Shown here one piece after another: positions 55,962 to 64,000 of a DNA stretch of 64,000 nt (position 1 is the stretch's first letter; every line of letters starts with the position of its first letter). The DNA lies in contig KB911838.1 in NCBI GenBank assembly GCA_000383715.1, positions 124,001-188,000 on the forward strand, read 5' to 3'. A program made the translations under genes and the position numbers. The notes beneath the pieces are model-generated. The model was not told the DNA's origin and ran no database searches. It saw only the letters and a list, made by a program, of their open reading frames with translations. The DNA is from Verrucomicrobia bacterium SCGC AAA164-E04. GTDB lineage: Bacteria > Verrucomicrobiota > Verrucomicrobiia > Limisphaerales > AAA164-E04.

Positions 55962-57056
55962 ATGAATAAACAAAGCTGCATACAGACCCTCAGGGGGATT
56001 CTTTTCCTCATAGGCTTGATGCCCTTGCTGACAGGATGTGGTGTAGCCAGTGTGAAATCTTCCGACGATCAGAAAAGGCCATCGCCCCCAGGGAAATCGG
56101 ATGACAAATTACCTCTTTTGATAGCCGATTATTTCATGCAGTACACCGCTTATTTCAGAGGTTCCTGTGACGGTTCGGGAGGTGTTGCTCTCGATAAGGA
56201 TCACTTTGCCGTGGTCAATGATGAGACAAGTCATTTGTTGATTTACAAGCGCCATGACCCGGGTGAACCCATTCAATCAATCAATTTGAGGAAGGCCCTT
56301 GAGTTGAAAAAAAAGGAAGAAGGTGATCTGGAAGCTCTCGCTCTAGTGAAGGATTACCTTTTTGTCCTTGGTTCTCATTCGCGTGACCGGGATGGTAAAA
56401 AACAGAAGGAGCGCAGGAAATTATTGGCACTCCGTTTACGATCGGAAAATGGTGTGTTCGATCTCAAGCCTCTGGGCGATGTTTATGAAGATTTGATGAA
56501 TGACCTGGAAGATCACGATGCCTTCGATGAGTTGGGTCTCAAGCAAAGTGCTGGAGAAGCAGGGAGTGACCCCGAGGGATTCAATATTGAAGGTCTTTGT
56601 AGAGGTTCTGATGGTATTTTGTGGTTGTGCTTTCGAGGTCCTCGTATAGGAGCCAGGGCCCTGCTGATACCGATGATCAATCCTGCTGATATAGTGGCAG
56701 GTGTCAGGCCTCGTTTTGGAAAACACCAATTATTAGATCTTCAGGGGCGTACCATTCGGGGAGCGGATAACTTTGGCGGTCATATTATCTTTGTGGCAGA
56801 TACGGACAAAGGCGACCTTGGCCCTGCCATCTATATTTGGGATGAACAAGGTAACGACGTAACTCAGTTGCATACCCCTGAACTGCGATCCATTGACCCT
56901 GAATCGGTGGTTATATTTCCCGATACAGGCCTTCAGGAATTGCTTGTGCTGAGTGACGACGGAGGTCGGCGGTTCAACGGAAAAGATTGTAAGGATTGGA
57001 ACGGGAAGTCTAACAAGCGGTTTCGCAGTGTGACCTATCGCTGGCTTCAACCTTAA
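55962..57056 (+). CDS. DUF3616 lipoprotein
   Basis: The chosen ATG at 55962 gives a lipoprotein signal (GILFLIGLMPLLTGC, lipobox LTGC). The mature protein has DUF3616 features: GSGGVALDKDHFAVVNDETS, EGDLEALALVKDYLFVLGSH, GFNIEGLCRGSDGILWLCFR (each 20 residues). A beta-propeller-like fold is likely. The upstream frame from 55890 overlaps the esterase and lacks a ribosome binding site. Its stop overlaps the stop of the convergent sulfatase gene by four bases. The function is unknown. Confidence 0.75.
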   Translation: MNKQSCIQTLRGILFLIGLMPLLTGCGVASVKSSDDQKRPSPPGKSDDKLPLLIADYFMQYTAYFRGSCDGSGGVALDKDHFAVVNDETSHLLIYKRHDPGEPIQSINLRKALELKKKEEGDLEALALVKDYLFVLGSHSRDRDGKKQKERRKLLALRLRSENGVFDLKPLGDVYEDLMNDLEDHDAFDELGLKQSAGEAGSDPEGFNIEGLCRGSDGILWLCFRGPRIGARALLIPMINPADIVAGVRPRFGKHQLLDLQGRTIRGADNFGGHIIFVADTDKGDLGPAIYIWDEQGNDVTQLHTPELRSIDPESVVIFPDTGLQELLVLSDDGGRRFNGKDCKDWNGKSNKRFRSVTYRWLQP

Positions 57057-58495
57057 CGTTTTCCCATTCTCAAAAATTCAGGATTGTCATTCCAGCCGGA
57101 AGCTCGTCGTCCAAGAGCTGGAATACCAATGTCACCAAGTTCATGCCTTATCAGCTGTGCCTGTTTCAGCATTCGCTCCACGATGTCCGGCTGTTCGTTT
57201 GCTACGTTGCTGGATTCAGCAATATCCGCCTGCAGGTCAAATAACATCAAGGGTGACTCGGCCTCAGGCTTTCCCCAGTTGCGCAGTTTGGGAACCAGAG
57301 GTAAATGCAGTTTCCAGCGTTCATCACGAAGTGCTTGTAATTGCTGCATCTGGTAATAATAAAAGTAATCGTGTGGAGAAGTTGCTTGAGCGGGGCGCTT
57401 GAGGATCGGCCAGATATTTAATCCATCCAGGGTGTGGTCTGTTGGTATATCCGCGTCCGCAAGATGAGCTAACGTAGGGAGCAGGTCGATCGTGGAGGTT
57501 AACGCGTCCGAGGTGCTTGAAGATGGGATTTGTCCTGGCCACCATGCCACAAATGGTTCCCGCATGCCGCCATCCCATGTTGTTCCTTTTGCGCCTCTCA
57601 AAGGTCCATTGCTCCTGCCTTTGCCGCCGGTTGCACCGTTATCTGAGGTGAAGATTACCATGGTTCTTCGGTCAAGCCCCAGTTTTCTCAGAGTATTGAG
57701 TATGGCGCCAGTCGAGGTATCCAGTTCTTCGATGACATCTCCATAAAGGCCGTTCTTTGATTTGCCTTTATGTTGCACGCCTGCAAAAAGTGGTACGTGT
57801 GGAAAGGTGTGAGGCAGGTAAATAAAGAAAGAGTCCCTCTGATGCTGTTGGATAAATCGAATGGTCTCCTGTGTGTAGCGCTCTGTCAGTCTTGTTTGAT
57901 CAACAGGCGCTTCTATGACCCGTTCATTTCGCATCAAAGGCAGTGGTGGACGCGAGCCATCCTTCCTGCCTGTCATGTCGTTGCTGTATGGAATGCCAAA
58001 GTAAGTATCAAACCCTTGTCGAGTAGGCAGAAATTCAGGTTGATCGCCCATGTGCCATTTTCCAATGCACGCCGTGGCATAGCCTTGGTTTTTCAAGACT
58101 TCTGCGATGGTTCTTTCCGATGGATTCAATCCTTTTTTGTCACCAGGAAAAAGAACGCATAGGTTTCGGTCATTGACGTGCATGTCAACCCGTTGTGAAT
58201 AACAGCCGGTCATCAGACTCGATCTTGAAGGCGTACACACGCTGCAAGTCACATAAAAACTGGTAAGGCGAAGCCCTTCCTCTGCCATGCGATCGAGATG
58301 AGGGGTACGATTTGCTTTCGAACCAAATGGACCAATATCGCCATATCCAAGGTCATCGCAAAAGATGACAATGAAATTGGGTTTCACAGGACGGGATGGT
58401 GTGGCTGACTGGATGGAAAAAATCCCAGCGATCTGAATCAAGAAACTGGCCAGCAGCCATTGCCATACTCGAACATGCGTCATGAATCGGAACAT
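57053..58495 (-). CDS. Sulfatase (arylsulfatase A-like)
   Basis: The protein has about 480 residues. The ATG at 58495 (MFRFMTHVRVWQWLLASFLI) gives a good signal peptide; the frame continues to 58549. The metal site FIVIFCDDLGYGDIGPFGS and the formylglycine site CTPSRSSLMTG are intact, as are GKWHMGD and FTSDNGATGGKGRSNGPLRG. The Cys of CTPSR is converted to formylglycine by a maturase not present here. It hydrolyses sulfate esters of polysaccharides, as expected for a marine Verrucomicrobium. Confidence 0.92.
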   Translation of the reverse strand: MFRFMTHVRVWQWLLASFLIQIAGIFSIQSATPSRPVKPNFIVIFCDDLGYGDIGPFGSKANRTPHLDRMAEEGLRLTSFYVTCSVCTPSRSSLMTGCYSQRVDMHVNDRNLCVLFPGDKKGLNPSERTIAEVLKNQGYATACIGKWHMGDQPEFLPTRQGFDTYFGIPYSNDMTGRKDGSRPPLPLMRNERVIEAPVDQTRLTERYTQETIRFIQQHQRDSFFIYLPHTFPHVPLFAGVQHKGKSKNGLYGDVIEELDTSTGAILNTLRKLGLDRRTMVIFTSDNGATGGKGRSNGPLRGAKGTTWDGGMREPFVAWWPGQIPSSSTSDALTSTIDLLPTLAHLADADIPTDHTLDGLNIWPILKRPAQATSPHDYFYYYQMQQLQALRDERWKLHLPLVPKLRNWGKPEAESPLMLFDLQADIAESSNVANEQPDIVERMLKQAQLIRHELGDIGIPALGRRASGWNDNPEFLRMGKR

Positions 58496-58600
58496 GATGA
58501 AGGTATAACACCTATCATCAAAAACTGGCAATCCAAGAGTCTTTGTCACCCCGGTACGTTTTAACTTTCTTCTGTTCTCGGTGGGGCTTACATTGATTTC

Positions 58601-59215
58601 GTGATAGCGTTGATCGATTATGGCGCCGGTAATTTAAGAAGTGTCCACAAGGCCCTGCTCCATCTTGGGGTGGAAGTACGCTTGGTTTCGGAACCTGCTG
58701 GATTGGATGAATGCCCGGGGATTGTGCTTCCGGGCGTAGGTGCCTTTGATGATTGTTCGATTGCCTTGAAGAATCAGGCCTTAATGGAGGCAACCCGCCG
58801 ACGCATTGACGAAGGGGCATGGTTTCTGGGAATCTGTGTAGGGTATCAGATTTTATTCGAACGCAGTGAAGAATTCCAAAGTAAGTCGCCCGGTTTTGGC
58901 TTGTTCAAGGGGTCTGTGGTGCGCTTTCCTGAACGACCCGGTTTGAAAGTGCCTCAGATAGGCTGGAATCAAGTCAGACATAAGCACCCTGATTGCCCCC
59001 TTTTCAAGGGCATTCCGGACAACAGCCATTTCTACTTTGTCCACAGCTATCATCCTGAGCCTGAAGACGAATCAATTGTTGCCGGGCAGACACATTACGG
59101 CAGGACTTTCTCATCGGCTGTCTGGAAGGACCGTGTCTTTGCGACTCAGTTTCATCCGGAAAAAAGTCAGGTATTGGGACTTCAGCTTTTGAAGAATTTC
59201 GTGGATCTTGTCTGA
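58601..59215 (+). CDS. hisH: Imidazole glycerol phosphate synthase, glutaminase subunit
   Basis: The 204-residue class I glutamine amidotransferase starts with IALIDYGAGNLRSVHKAL. The oxyanion region is LPGVGAFDDC, the nucleophile is Cys in GICVGYQILFERSEE, and the His-Glu pair lies in FATQFHPEKSQ. It supplies ammonia to HisF in histidine synthesis. No hisF or other his gene is in the window. The start codon is GTG. It converges with the eboE-like gene with two bases between stops. Confidence 0.95.
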   Translation: MIALIDYGAGNLRSVHKALLHLGVEVRLVSEPAGLDECPGIVLPGVGAFDDCSIALKNQALMEATRRRIDEGAWFLGICVGYQILFERSEEFQSKSPGFGLFKGSVVRFPERPGLKVPQIGWNQVRHKHPDCPLFKGIPDNSHFYFVHSYHPEPEDESIVAGQTHYGRTFSSAVWKDRVFATQFHPEKSQVLGLQLLKNFVDLV

Positions 59216-59217
59216 GT

Positions 59218-60396
59218 CTACTTCGAATCCACTAATCCGTGGCGTGACATTTGCTCAAGTGTCCAAAGGTATTCGTTGACCAGTTGATCGACGACGCTTC
59301 TTTGCTTCATGGAGTCCGGCATTACTTCCCAAGTGTAGGTCTCCATTTCAAGGTGCGAGCAAATTCCTGGATTGGATTTGAGAAAATCAAGGGTCCCAAG
59401 CAGGTGATCAACAGTGCTGTCAAATAGTCCGGTTGGAAGGTGGTGCAGGGGGATGTGAAAATGAATACGCCATTCCTCCAGTAGATGAGGCTGGCTATTT
59501 GGATTGGATGCCAATGCATCAGGAAGGTCGCGGTATCGAACGAGTTCACCTCCTACTCTTCGCTCAATAACCTGATGAAAATAGACTTCATCCGAAAAAC
59601 CCTTCAGCGCTTCCCTGGCTTCCAAGGTGGGATGCACCTTGAGTGCTGAACTAAGATGAATCTTGCTGATTTTTATTTTATGAGCAATCAGTCGCCCCAG
59701 AGCTTCGTGTGGATTTTCGTACTCGATGGCGAGATGACAGCAGTCGTAATTTACCCCCAAATGCTCGTCAATGCGTAAATCACCCTTGCGATCCTGTCGC
59801 ATTTGTTCAAAAAATTTAACGGCTTCCGATGATGTTTCCAGATAACAGAGAGGTTCCGGTTCAAGGCCCAGATGGAGTTTTTTACCCGTTCTTGCACTTA
59901 ATTGTTCAATGTGCTCAATGCATTTCCAAATGTTTTTGCGAGCTTCTCGTACTTGACGGTCGTTCGTGATGAACTCCTTGTATGAAACAGGAACAGTGCT
60001 CACGCTGCCTTCTACGTCTTCAGGGACAAGTTCGACCAGTATATCAAACAGTAAATTTGTATAAGTCAGTCTTTCCTGTGTCGTCCAATCGGGGCGATAG
60101 ACATCCTCCTTGACGCGCGTGCCATGAAATTTGCCAAATGGAAATCCGTTGATCGTGAAAACGTAGCAGTTGTTTTTTTCAAGCCAGGCTTTAAACGCGG
60201 TCAGATTCTGCGGCTGACTGAGGTCCTTAGCTGCCTCTTGCCCCAGCCTCAAGCCAATTGCATAAGGTTCATCAGGCGCCACTTTCTGGCGGACAGCCAG
60301 CGTATGCGTCTTGAGGTTCTGAAATGTCTGTTCCCAGGATTCTCCCCTGTGAATATTAGTACAATAAGCAAGATGAAGCCCATGCTGCAGTCTCAT
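59218..60396 (-). CDS. eboE: EboE-like TIM-barrel protein
   Basis: The 392-residue xylose isomerase-like TIM-barrel protein has the EboE start HGLHLAYCTNIHRGESW and later CYVFTINGFPFGKFHGTRVK (20), LHLGLEPEPLCYLETS and GVNYDCCHLAIEYENPHEAL, with metal-binding Glu/His/Asp positions. EboE belongs to the ebo cluster, linked in cyanobacteria and other bacteria to moving metabolites to the periplasm. The biochemical reaction is not known. It follows an EboB-like gene after 78 bases. Confidence 0.8.
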   Translation of the reverse strand: MRLQHGLHLAYCTNIHRGESWEQTFQNLKTHTLAVRQKVAPDEPYAIGLRLGQEAAKDLSQPQNLTAFKAWLEKNNCYVFTINGFPFGKFHGTRVKEDVYRPDWTTQERLTYTNLLFDILVELVPEDVEGSVSTVPVSYKEFITNDRQVREARKNIWKCIEHIEQLSARTGKKLHLGLEPEPLCYLETSSEAVKFFEQMRQDRKGDLRIDEHLGVNYDCCHLAIEYENPHEALGRLIAHKIKISKIHLSSALKVHPTLEAREALKGFSDEVYFHQVIERRVGGELVRYRDLPDALASNPNSQPHLLEEWRIHFHIPLHHLPTGLFDSTVDHLLGTLDFLKSNPGICSHLEMETYTWEVMPDSMKQRSVVDQLVNEYLWTLEQMSRHGLVDSK

Positions 60397-60474
60397 AATC
60401 TGTGTATCTACCTCCTTGTTGCTGACATAATGCGCTTAATCATGGGTTGCAACAAGATTAATGAGCAGGGTGGA

Positions 60475-61281
60475 TCAGCCTTTGATTTTGAATTTGGGTG
60501 ACTGGCTCATGAAGGAAATTGGATTTTGGAAAGTCACTTTGTCGATCCAATCATTTTGATGGCCGCGCTGTCTCATTTCCAGTGCCGCATGTGGCACCGC
60601 AAGTGGGCGACTGATTCCCCAATCGCAGGCACTGTTCATCCAGATGCGATCCGTACCAAAATTCTCGAGCATGTCAATGGCCCTGCTGTGGCTGCATTTG
60701 GACTCAGGATATAATGTCATTCCTGCCCAGAACCCTTCATCCAATACCATCCCAATGGTGTGCTCCTCGACATGATCAATGATGCATCGTTCGGGGCGGA
60801 TGCGGGAGTCATTTTTCAAGGCATCCAAGATCATCCGCGTTCCTTTATACTTGTCTTCCAGATGAGGTGTGTGCACCAGGATCAACTGATCATGTTCGGC
60901 TGCGATCTGGATGTGTTTTTCCAAAACAGTCAGTTCGTTTTTACTGTTCTTGTTCAGACCGATTTCGCCAATGCCGAGCACATTGGGCTTATCGATGAAG
61001 TCTGGAATAATCGACAGAACATCATCGGCGAGTCCCAAATCTTCCGATTCTTTGGGATTGATGCAAAGCCAGGAATAGTGAGGTAAATTAAACTTAGCCG
61101 CACGCTTTGGTTCATGTTCGGTCAATTGACAAAAATAGTCGTAGAAACCCTGTGCTGAACTGCGGTCAAATCCGGCCCAGAATGCCGGCTCACAAACTGC
61201 CTGGCAACCCGAGGTGACCATGGCTATGTAATCGTCAGTGGTTCGGCTGACCATGTGACCATGTGGTTCGATATAACGCAT
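60475..61281 (-). CDS. eboB: TatD-family hydrolase, EboB-like
   Basis: The 268-residue protein is a TIM-barrel metal hydrolase of the TatD group in the divergent form found in ebo clusters: MRYIEPHGHMVSRTTDDY (metal His pair replaced by EPHGH), EPAFWAGFDRSSAQGF, NVLGIGEIGLNKNSKNE, LVHTPHLEDKYKGT, IDHVEEHTIGMVLDEGFWAG and SACDWGISRPLAVP. EboB-type members are predicted hydrolases acting before the prenylated metabolite is exported. The start lies 22 bases after the stop of a small conserved gene. Confidence 0.78.
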   Translation of the reverse strand: MRYIEPHGHMVSRTTDDYIAMVTSGCQAVCEPAFWAGFDRSSAQGFYDYFCQLTEHEPKRAAKFNLPHYSWLCINPKESEDLGLADDVLSIIPDFIDKPNVLGIGEIGLNKNSKNELTVLEKHIQIAAEHDQLILVHTPHLEDKYKGTRMILDALKNDSRIRPERCIIDHVEEHTIGMVLDEGFWAGMTLYPESKCSHSRAIDMLENFGTDRIWMNSACDWGISRPLAVPHAALEMRQRGHQNDWIDKVTFQNPISFMSQSPKFKIKG

Positions 61282-61303
61282 CTTGTTCTCTTTCGTTCCT
61301 TAT

Positions 61304-61585
61304 TTAACCCCGGGTATTGCCGGGCCATGCTCCGCAAGCAGCTTTGGTCGTCGCTGTTTGAATAGGTTCATTTGTGGGATCACTGAAAGTCATCAGAACC
61401 TTGGCTGCTCGATTTTTTTCATTTGCCTCGAGATGTTTTATGGCTTCCCTGAGGGCGTCCATCCGGAAGTCATTTTCCCCAGGTGCGCGATCTACTCGAT
61501 CCAGAAACCCCGCCAGATCAATCAATTTGTGGCGGGCGTCCATAAAATACATATCCAACACTTGTTGTCGTGTCATGGTGCTCAT
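61304..61585 (-). CDS. Small protein at the head of the ebo-like genes
   Basis: The 93-residue helical protein (TRQQVLDMYFMDARHKLIDL, AGFLDRVDRAPGENDFRMDA, LREAIKHLEANEKNRAAK) ends AATTKAACGAWPG-like (ATTKAACGAWPGNTRG). It lies directly upstream of the EboB-like gene on the same strand and is probably co-transcribed. It is too short for a normal EboA, and I do not assign a family. The fixed CGAWPG-type tail may be functional. Confidence 0.65.
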   Translation of the reverse strand: MSTMTRQQVLDMYFMDARHKLIDLAGFLDRVDRAPGENDFRMDALREAIKHLEANEKNRAAKVLMTFSDPTNEPIQTATTKAACGAWPGNTRG

Positions 61586-61912
61586 ATTGTCAGCATCCTA
61601 ACCCACAATGTCCGGTGGAGAAACCCCAAAATCAGAAGGTAAAACTCGATGAGATTGACAGGAGATCCTCTGACCTTAGCCGTATGAATTTTCCGATCCT
61701 TGGGCTTGAAAAGCTCTCGTTAAAACCATTGGTGCCTTGGTAGATGGCGTGAATCATCGAGTCATTTCATCATGGGGGCTGCATTCATGAATGATCAGGA
61801 GGGGTCCGTCAGGCCGCTTTTTGTGCTTTCTTGCTCTAAATCCAAAATGAACCTAAAGATTTTCGAAGGGTTGCCAAGCGTACGGAATCGGGTCAAGGTA
61901 TCGATTTAACCC
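61586..61912. other. Divergent intergenic region
   Basis: This 327-base stretch should carry promoters for the ebo-like operon (minus) and the GNAT-like gene (plus). No RNA, repeat or operator was recognised. Confidence 0.35.
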
Positions 61913-62530
61913 ATGTCAGAACTAACCTTCTATTTTCGACGCGCCACGCTCGAGGACATCGAAATCCTCCGAGAATTATGGCAAACTGCCCTATTTCCCA
62001 TACAGGAGCTTGAAAAACGTTTGACGGAGTTCCAGATCGTGGAAGGAATGGATGGACGTATATTTGGGGCTCTGGGTGCAGGAGTTCAGGGTGAAGAGGC
62101 GTGGGTGCATCATGAAGTCTTTGTCCATCCTGAAGCTGAGGTTGCTGTTAGAGCAAAACTCTGGAACAGGTTAAAGATTTTGTTTGGGAATCAAAGTGCA
62201 CACCGGGTCTGGACATGCGAAAAAGCGGATTTCTGGAAGCAGATCGGGTTCCGGGAACCGACAGAAGAAGAGAAAGCAAAATTTCCTGCTGATTTCGGAC
62301 CTGGTGATAACGCCTTACTGGTGTATCCGCTCAAGGACTTGAAAGCTGAGCGGATGATTAAAAACAAAATCATGGAGCTTCAGGCGGCTCGTGAAGAGGA
62401 ACAGGTTACATTGGAGAAGAAGACAAGGATTGTAAGAGTCATTGCCTTTTCCCTGACGGGTTTTTTCATGGTGATTTTGATTTATTACACCATCAGGGGG
62501 ATAATGACTTTGCCGCAGATCCGTCCTTAG
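61913..62530 (+). CDS. GNAT-like protein with C-terminal membrane anchor
   Basis: The 205-residue protein starts like a GNAT acetyltransferase (FYFRRATLEDIEILRELW) and has WVHHEVFVHPEAE, but the acetyl-CoA loop Q/RxxGxG/A is not evident, so activity is doubtful. A charged helix (AAREEEQVTLEKKTR) leads to one C-terminal membrane helix (VIAFSLTGFFMVILIYYTI). Its last 38 bases overlap the end of convergent lipA. Confidence 0.6.
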   Translation: MSELTFYFRRATLEDIEILRELWQTALFPIQELEKRLTEFQIVEGMDGRIFGALGAGVQGEEAWVHHEVFVHPEAEVAVRAKLWNRLKILFGNQSAHRVWTCEKADFWKQIGFREPTEEEKAKFPADFGPGDNALLVYPLKDLKAERMIKNKIMELQAAREEEQVTLEKKTRIVRVIAFSLTGFFMVILIYYTIRGIMTLPQIRP

Positions 62531-63404
62531 CGTTGAATGCGTCAGCGTGGTATGAACTGCGCACCATGGGGCCACTCGCCACGTGAATGAATCCCAACGA
62601 TTCAGCCATTTTTCCGTAGCGTTCAAAAGTATTCGGATGCACATATTCCTTCACCGAGAGGTGTTTGACCGTTGGTTGCAGATATTGGCCCAAAGTTAGG
62701 ATATCGCAATTGGCTTCACGCAGATCATGCATGGTTTGTTCCAGTTCCGCTTCTGTTTCCCCCAGACCAAGCATGAGACCTGATTTTGTGAATACCTGAT
62801 AATCTGCTCTTTGTTTGACCATGTGAAGAGCAGCCAATGATCGATCATATGTTGCCCGTGATCGAACCTCCGGCGTGAGTCGTCGGACGGTTTCCATATT
62901 GTGATTGAAGATGTGAGGTTTCGCAGAAAGTACTGAATCCACTGCGTTCTCTTTGAGGAGAAAATCGGGAGTCAATACTTCAATGATCATCTCACTGTCC
63001 TTGAGGCGTATGGCCTCAATGGTATTTTGAAAGTGTATTGCTCCCCCGTCGGGAAGGTCATCTCTAGCCACAGCAGTGATAACAACGTGCTTGAGTTTCA
63101 TTCTGGTAGCAGCCTCAGCTACTCGTTCAGGTTCCCGTGGATCAAGGGCCTTGGGTTTTTGAGTGGATATGGCGCAGAAACCGCAGGCTCGCGTGCAACG
63201 GTCTCCTGCGATCATGAATGAAGCTGTTCCCTTACTCCAGCACTCCCAGTGATTAGGGCATTTCGCGCTTTCACAAACCGTGTGGAGATTCAGTTCGTCC
63301 AGTAGTCCGCGCGTTTGAGCAAAAGTATTTGTCGTCGGTAAAGCTCTCCTCAACCAGATGGGTAACCTCTGACGCTCTTTTGTTTTTCTTGCAATAGACT
63401 CCAT
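62493..63404 (-). CDS. lipA: Lipoyl synthase
   Basis: The 303-residue radical SAM enzyme has both clusters: the auxiliary C-x4-C-x5-C (CESAKCPNHWEC) and the SAM cluster C-x3-C-x2-C (CTRACGFC). The family motifs MIAGDRCTRACGFCAIST, HVVITAVARDDLPDGGA and LMLGLGETEAELEQTM are clear, and the C-terminal region has FIHVASGPMVRSSYHAD. It inserts sulfur at C6 and C8 of octanoyl groups on lipoyl domains. lipB is not seen. A small glutaredoxin gene lies upstream after 21 bases. Confidence 0.96.
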   Translation of the reverse strand: MESIARKTKERQRLPIWLRRALPTTNTFAQTRGLLDELNLHTVCESAKCPNHWECWSKGTASFMIAGDRCTRACGFCAISTQKPKALDPREPERVAEAATRMKLKHVVITAVARDDLPDGGAIHFQNTIEAIRLKDSEMIIEVLTPDFLLKENAVDSVLSAKPHIFNHNMETVRRLTPEVRSRATYDRSLAALHMVKQRADYQVFTKSGLMLGLGETEAELEQTMHDLREANCDILTLGQYLQPTVKHLSVKEYVHPNTFERYGKMAESLGFIHVASGPMVRSSYHADAFNAKDGSAAKSLSP

Positions 63405-63425
63405 GTCTGTCGTTACGCTGAAAAA

Positions 63426-63692
63426 TTAAATGGCCTTGTCAAATCCTTTGGATTTCCACCATGCTTCCAATTCATCGACACCAAAATCAGCGAGGATTTC
63501 CCCATTAACATCAATGCTTGGAGTCATGTCGCGTCCGGTCAAGTCTCGCAGTTCCTGCATTGCAGATGAATCTGAAATGACTTCAAGGTTATCGAATGTC
63601 AGCCCCTTCGATTCCAGCCAATCAATGGCTTCGTGACACCAGCCGCAGTAGGATTTGGTAAATAAACGAATTTTCAATGTTCGATCAGGCAT
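63426..63692 (-). CDS. Glutaredoxin-like protein
   Basis: The 88-residue thioredoxin-fold protein has CGWC at residues 16-19 (KSYCGWCHEAIDWL), a cis-Pro region TPSIDVNGEILADFGVDEL and the usual length. It probably acts as a thiol-disulfide reductant. Position just before lipA, 21 bases away and on the same strand, suggests co-transcription. Confidence 0.85.
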   Translation of the reverse strand: MPDRTLKIRLFTKSYCGWCHEAIDWLESKGLTFDNLEVISDSSAMQELRDLTGRDMTPSIDVNGEILADFGVDELEAWWKSKGFDKAI

Positions 63693-63704
63693 AAGAAAAA
63701 AAAA

Positions 63705-64000
63705 TCAATGGTCGTTGGAAGGTTCCGGTTCCGTGATGATGGTATCAAGGTGTTCGTAACTCGGTGCGCAGCAGCAGAGCAGGCGTAGGGGAGCAGATCC
63801 TGAATTCCAGAGTTTGTGTTTCTTTCCAGGTGGAATCGCAATCGCGTCACCTACCCGCACTTCTTGCATTTCAGTTTCAATTTGCATGCGACCTTCACCT
63901 TCAATGATATAGTATATCTCCTCAGCTTTGGCATGATAGTGTTCATCAGTGCTGCTATTGGGTGGTAAAGTTGCTTCTGCCAGGCTTTGGTTTTTGATTA
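63705..64000 (-). CDS. Cupin domain protein (partial)
   Basis: The frame is open from the right window edge to a stop at 63705; 98 codons are seen and the start lies outside the window. The cupin motif 1 is STDEHYHAKAEEIYYIIEGE with metal ligands His-His-Glu, and motif 2 is AIAIPPGKKHKLWNSGSAPL (20 residues). Single-domain cupins of this kind bind small metabolites or act as isomerases; no substrate can be assigned. It ends 12 bases before the glutaredoxin gene and may be in one operon with lipA. Confidence 0.85.
   Translation of the reverse strand, partial: IKNQSLAEATLPPNSSTDEHYHAKAEEIYYIIEGEGRMQIETEMQEVRVGDAIAIPPGKKHKLWNSGSAPLRLLCCCAPSYEHLDTIITEPEPSNDH

Noticed and set aside
1-64000. CRISPR arrays, tRNA or rRNA genes, insertion sequences with DDE transposases
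   Set aside because: No regularly spaced repeats, cloverleaf-like sequence, rRNA core or transposase motif was recognised on either strand.

Overview
The window reads as a chromosomal segment of a free-living, probably marine member of the Verrucomicrobiota (Opitutae/Puniceicoccales-like). This is inferred from gene content: a Planctomycetes/Verrucomicrobia-type set of PSCyt/DUF1549/DUF1553, DUF1587-1592-1588-1585 and DUF1552 proteins, a sulfatase, a Tat-exported Gfo/Idh/MocA oxidoreductase, PA14-containing multihaem cytochrome c proteins, a B12-dependent ribonucleotide reductase and ebo-type genes. Coding density is high, genes lie on both strands, and no rRNA, tRNA or CRISPR array was found.

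Layout. 1-7.2 kb: partial Tat-exported oxidoreductase, thioredoxin reductase, CvpA-like membrane protein, large DUF1549/DUF1553 cytochrome protein, Dabb protein. 7.8-15 kb: smc and nrdJ. 15-18.5 kb: a three-domain LplT/PlsC/acyl-ACP synthetase fusion. 18.9-26.2 kb: sigma-54 activator, Fes-type esterase, an ECF sigma operon with a DUF3106 protein, and a secreted matrixin protease with a coupled partner. 26.4-32.5 kb: DUF1592-type cytochrome protein coupled to a DUF1552 protein, then a HEAT-repeat protein. 37.1-42.3 kb: amidohydrolase, glnD, lspA, miaA. 42.3-49.4 kb: sorbosone-dehydrogenase-like propeller and five-haem PA14 cytochrome, a decayed small gene, a SurA-like isomerase, a DUF1844/LON-domain pair. 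49.6-55.9 kb: coiled-coil protein, moaA, lysine 2,3-aminomutase, nth, DUF1537 kinase, esterase. 55.9-64 kb: DUF3616 lipoprotein, sulfatase, hisH, a partial ebo cluster, GNAT-like membrane protein, lipA, glutaredoxin, partial cupin.

The most unusual region is 32503-37086. A 17-bp exact direct repeat (CATAGAAGACTGAAGTC) bounds an AT-rich insertion of about 4.57 kb placed exactly at the 3' end of the HEAT-repeat gene, whose last codons and stop lie inside the left repeat. The insertion carries a tyrosine recombinase next to the left repeat, a protein with all three rolling-circle HUH motifs (FITLSF, HLH, YxxK), and four small unrecognised genes. It also holds several three-nucleotide-loop hairpins. 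Two of these share a 13-bp design with a GCGACA-N3-TGTC apex and bracket a two-gene cassette encoding 162- and 48-residue proteins. I read it as a minimal integrated rolling-circle replicon or satellite that inserted into a probable HEAT-protein/amidohydrolase operon. No capsid, Zot-like or conjugation gene was seen in it.

Starts were chosen from ribosome binding sites and family-typical N termini where these disagreed with the longest reading frame. All functional names rest on motif recognition by eye; no database search was run.
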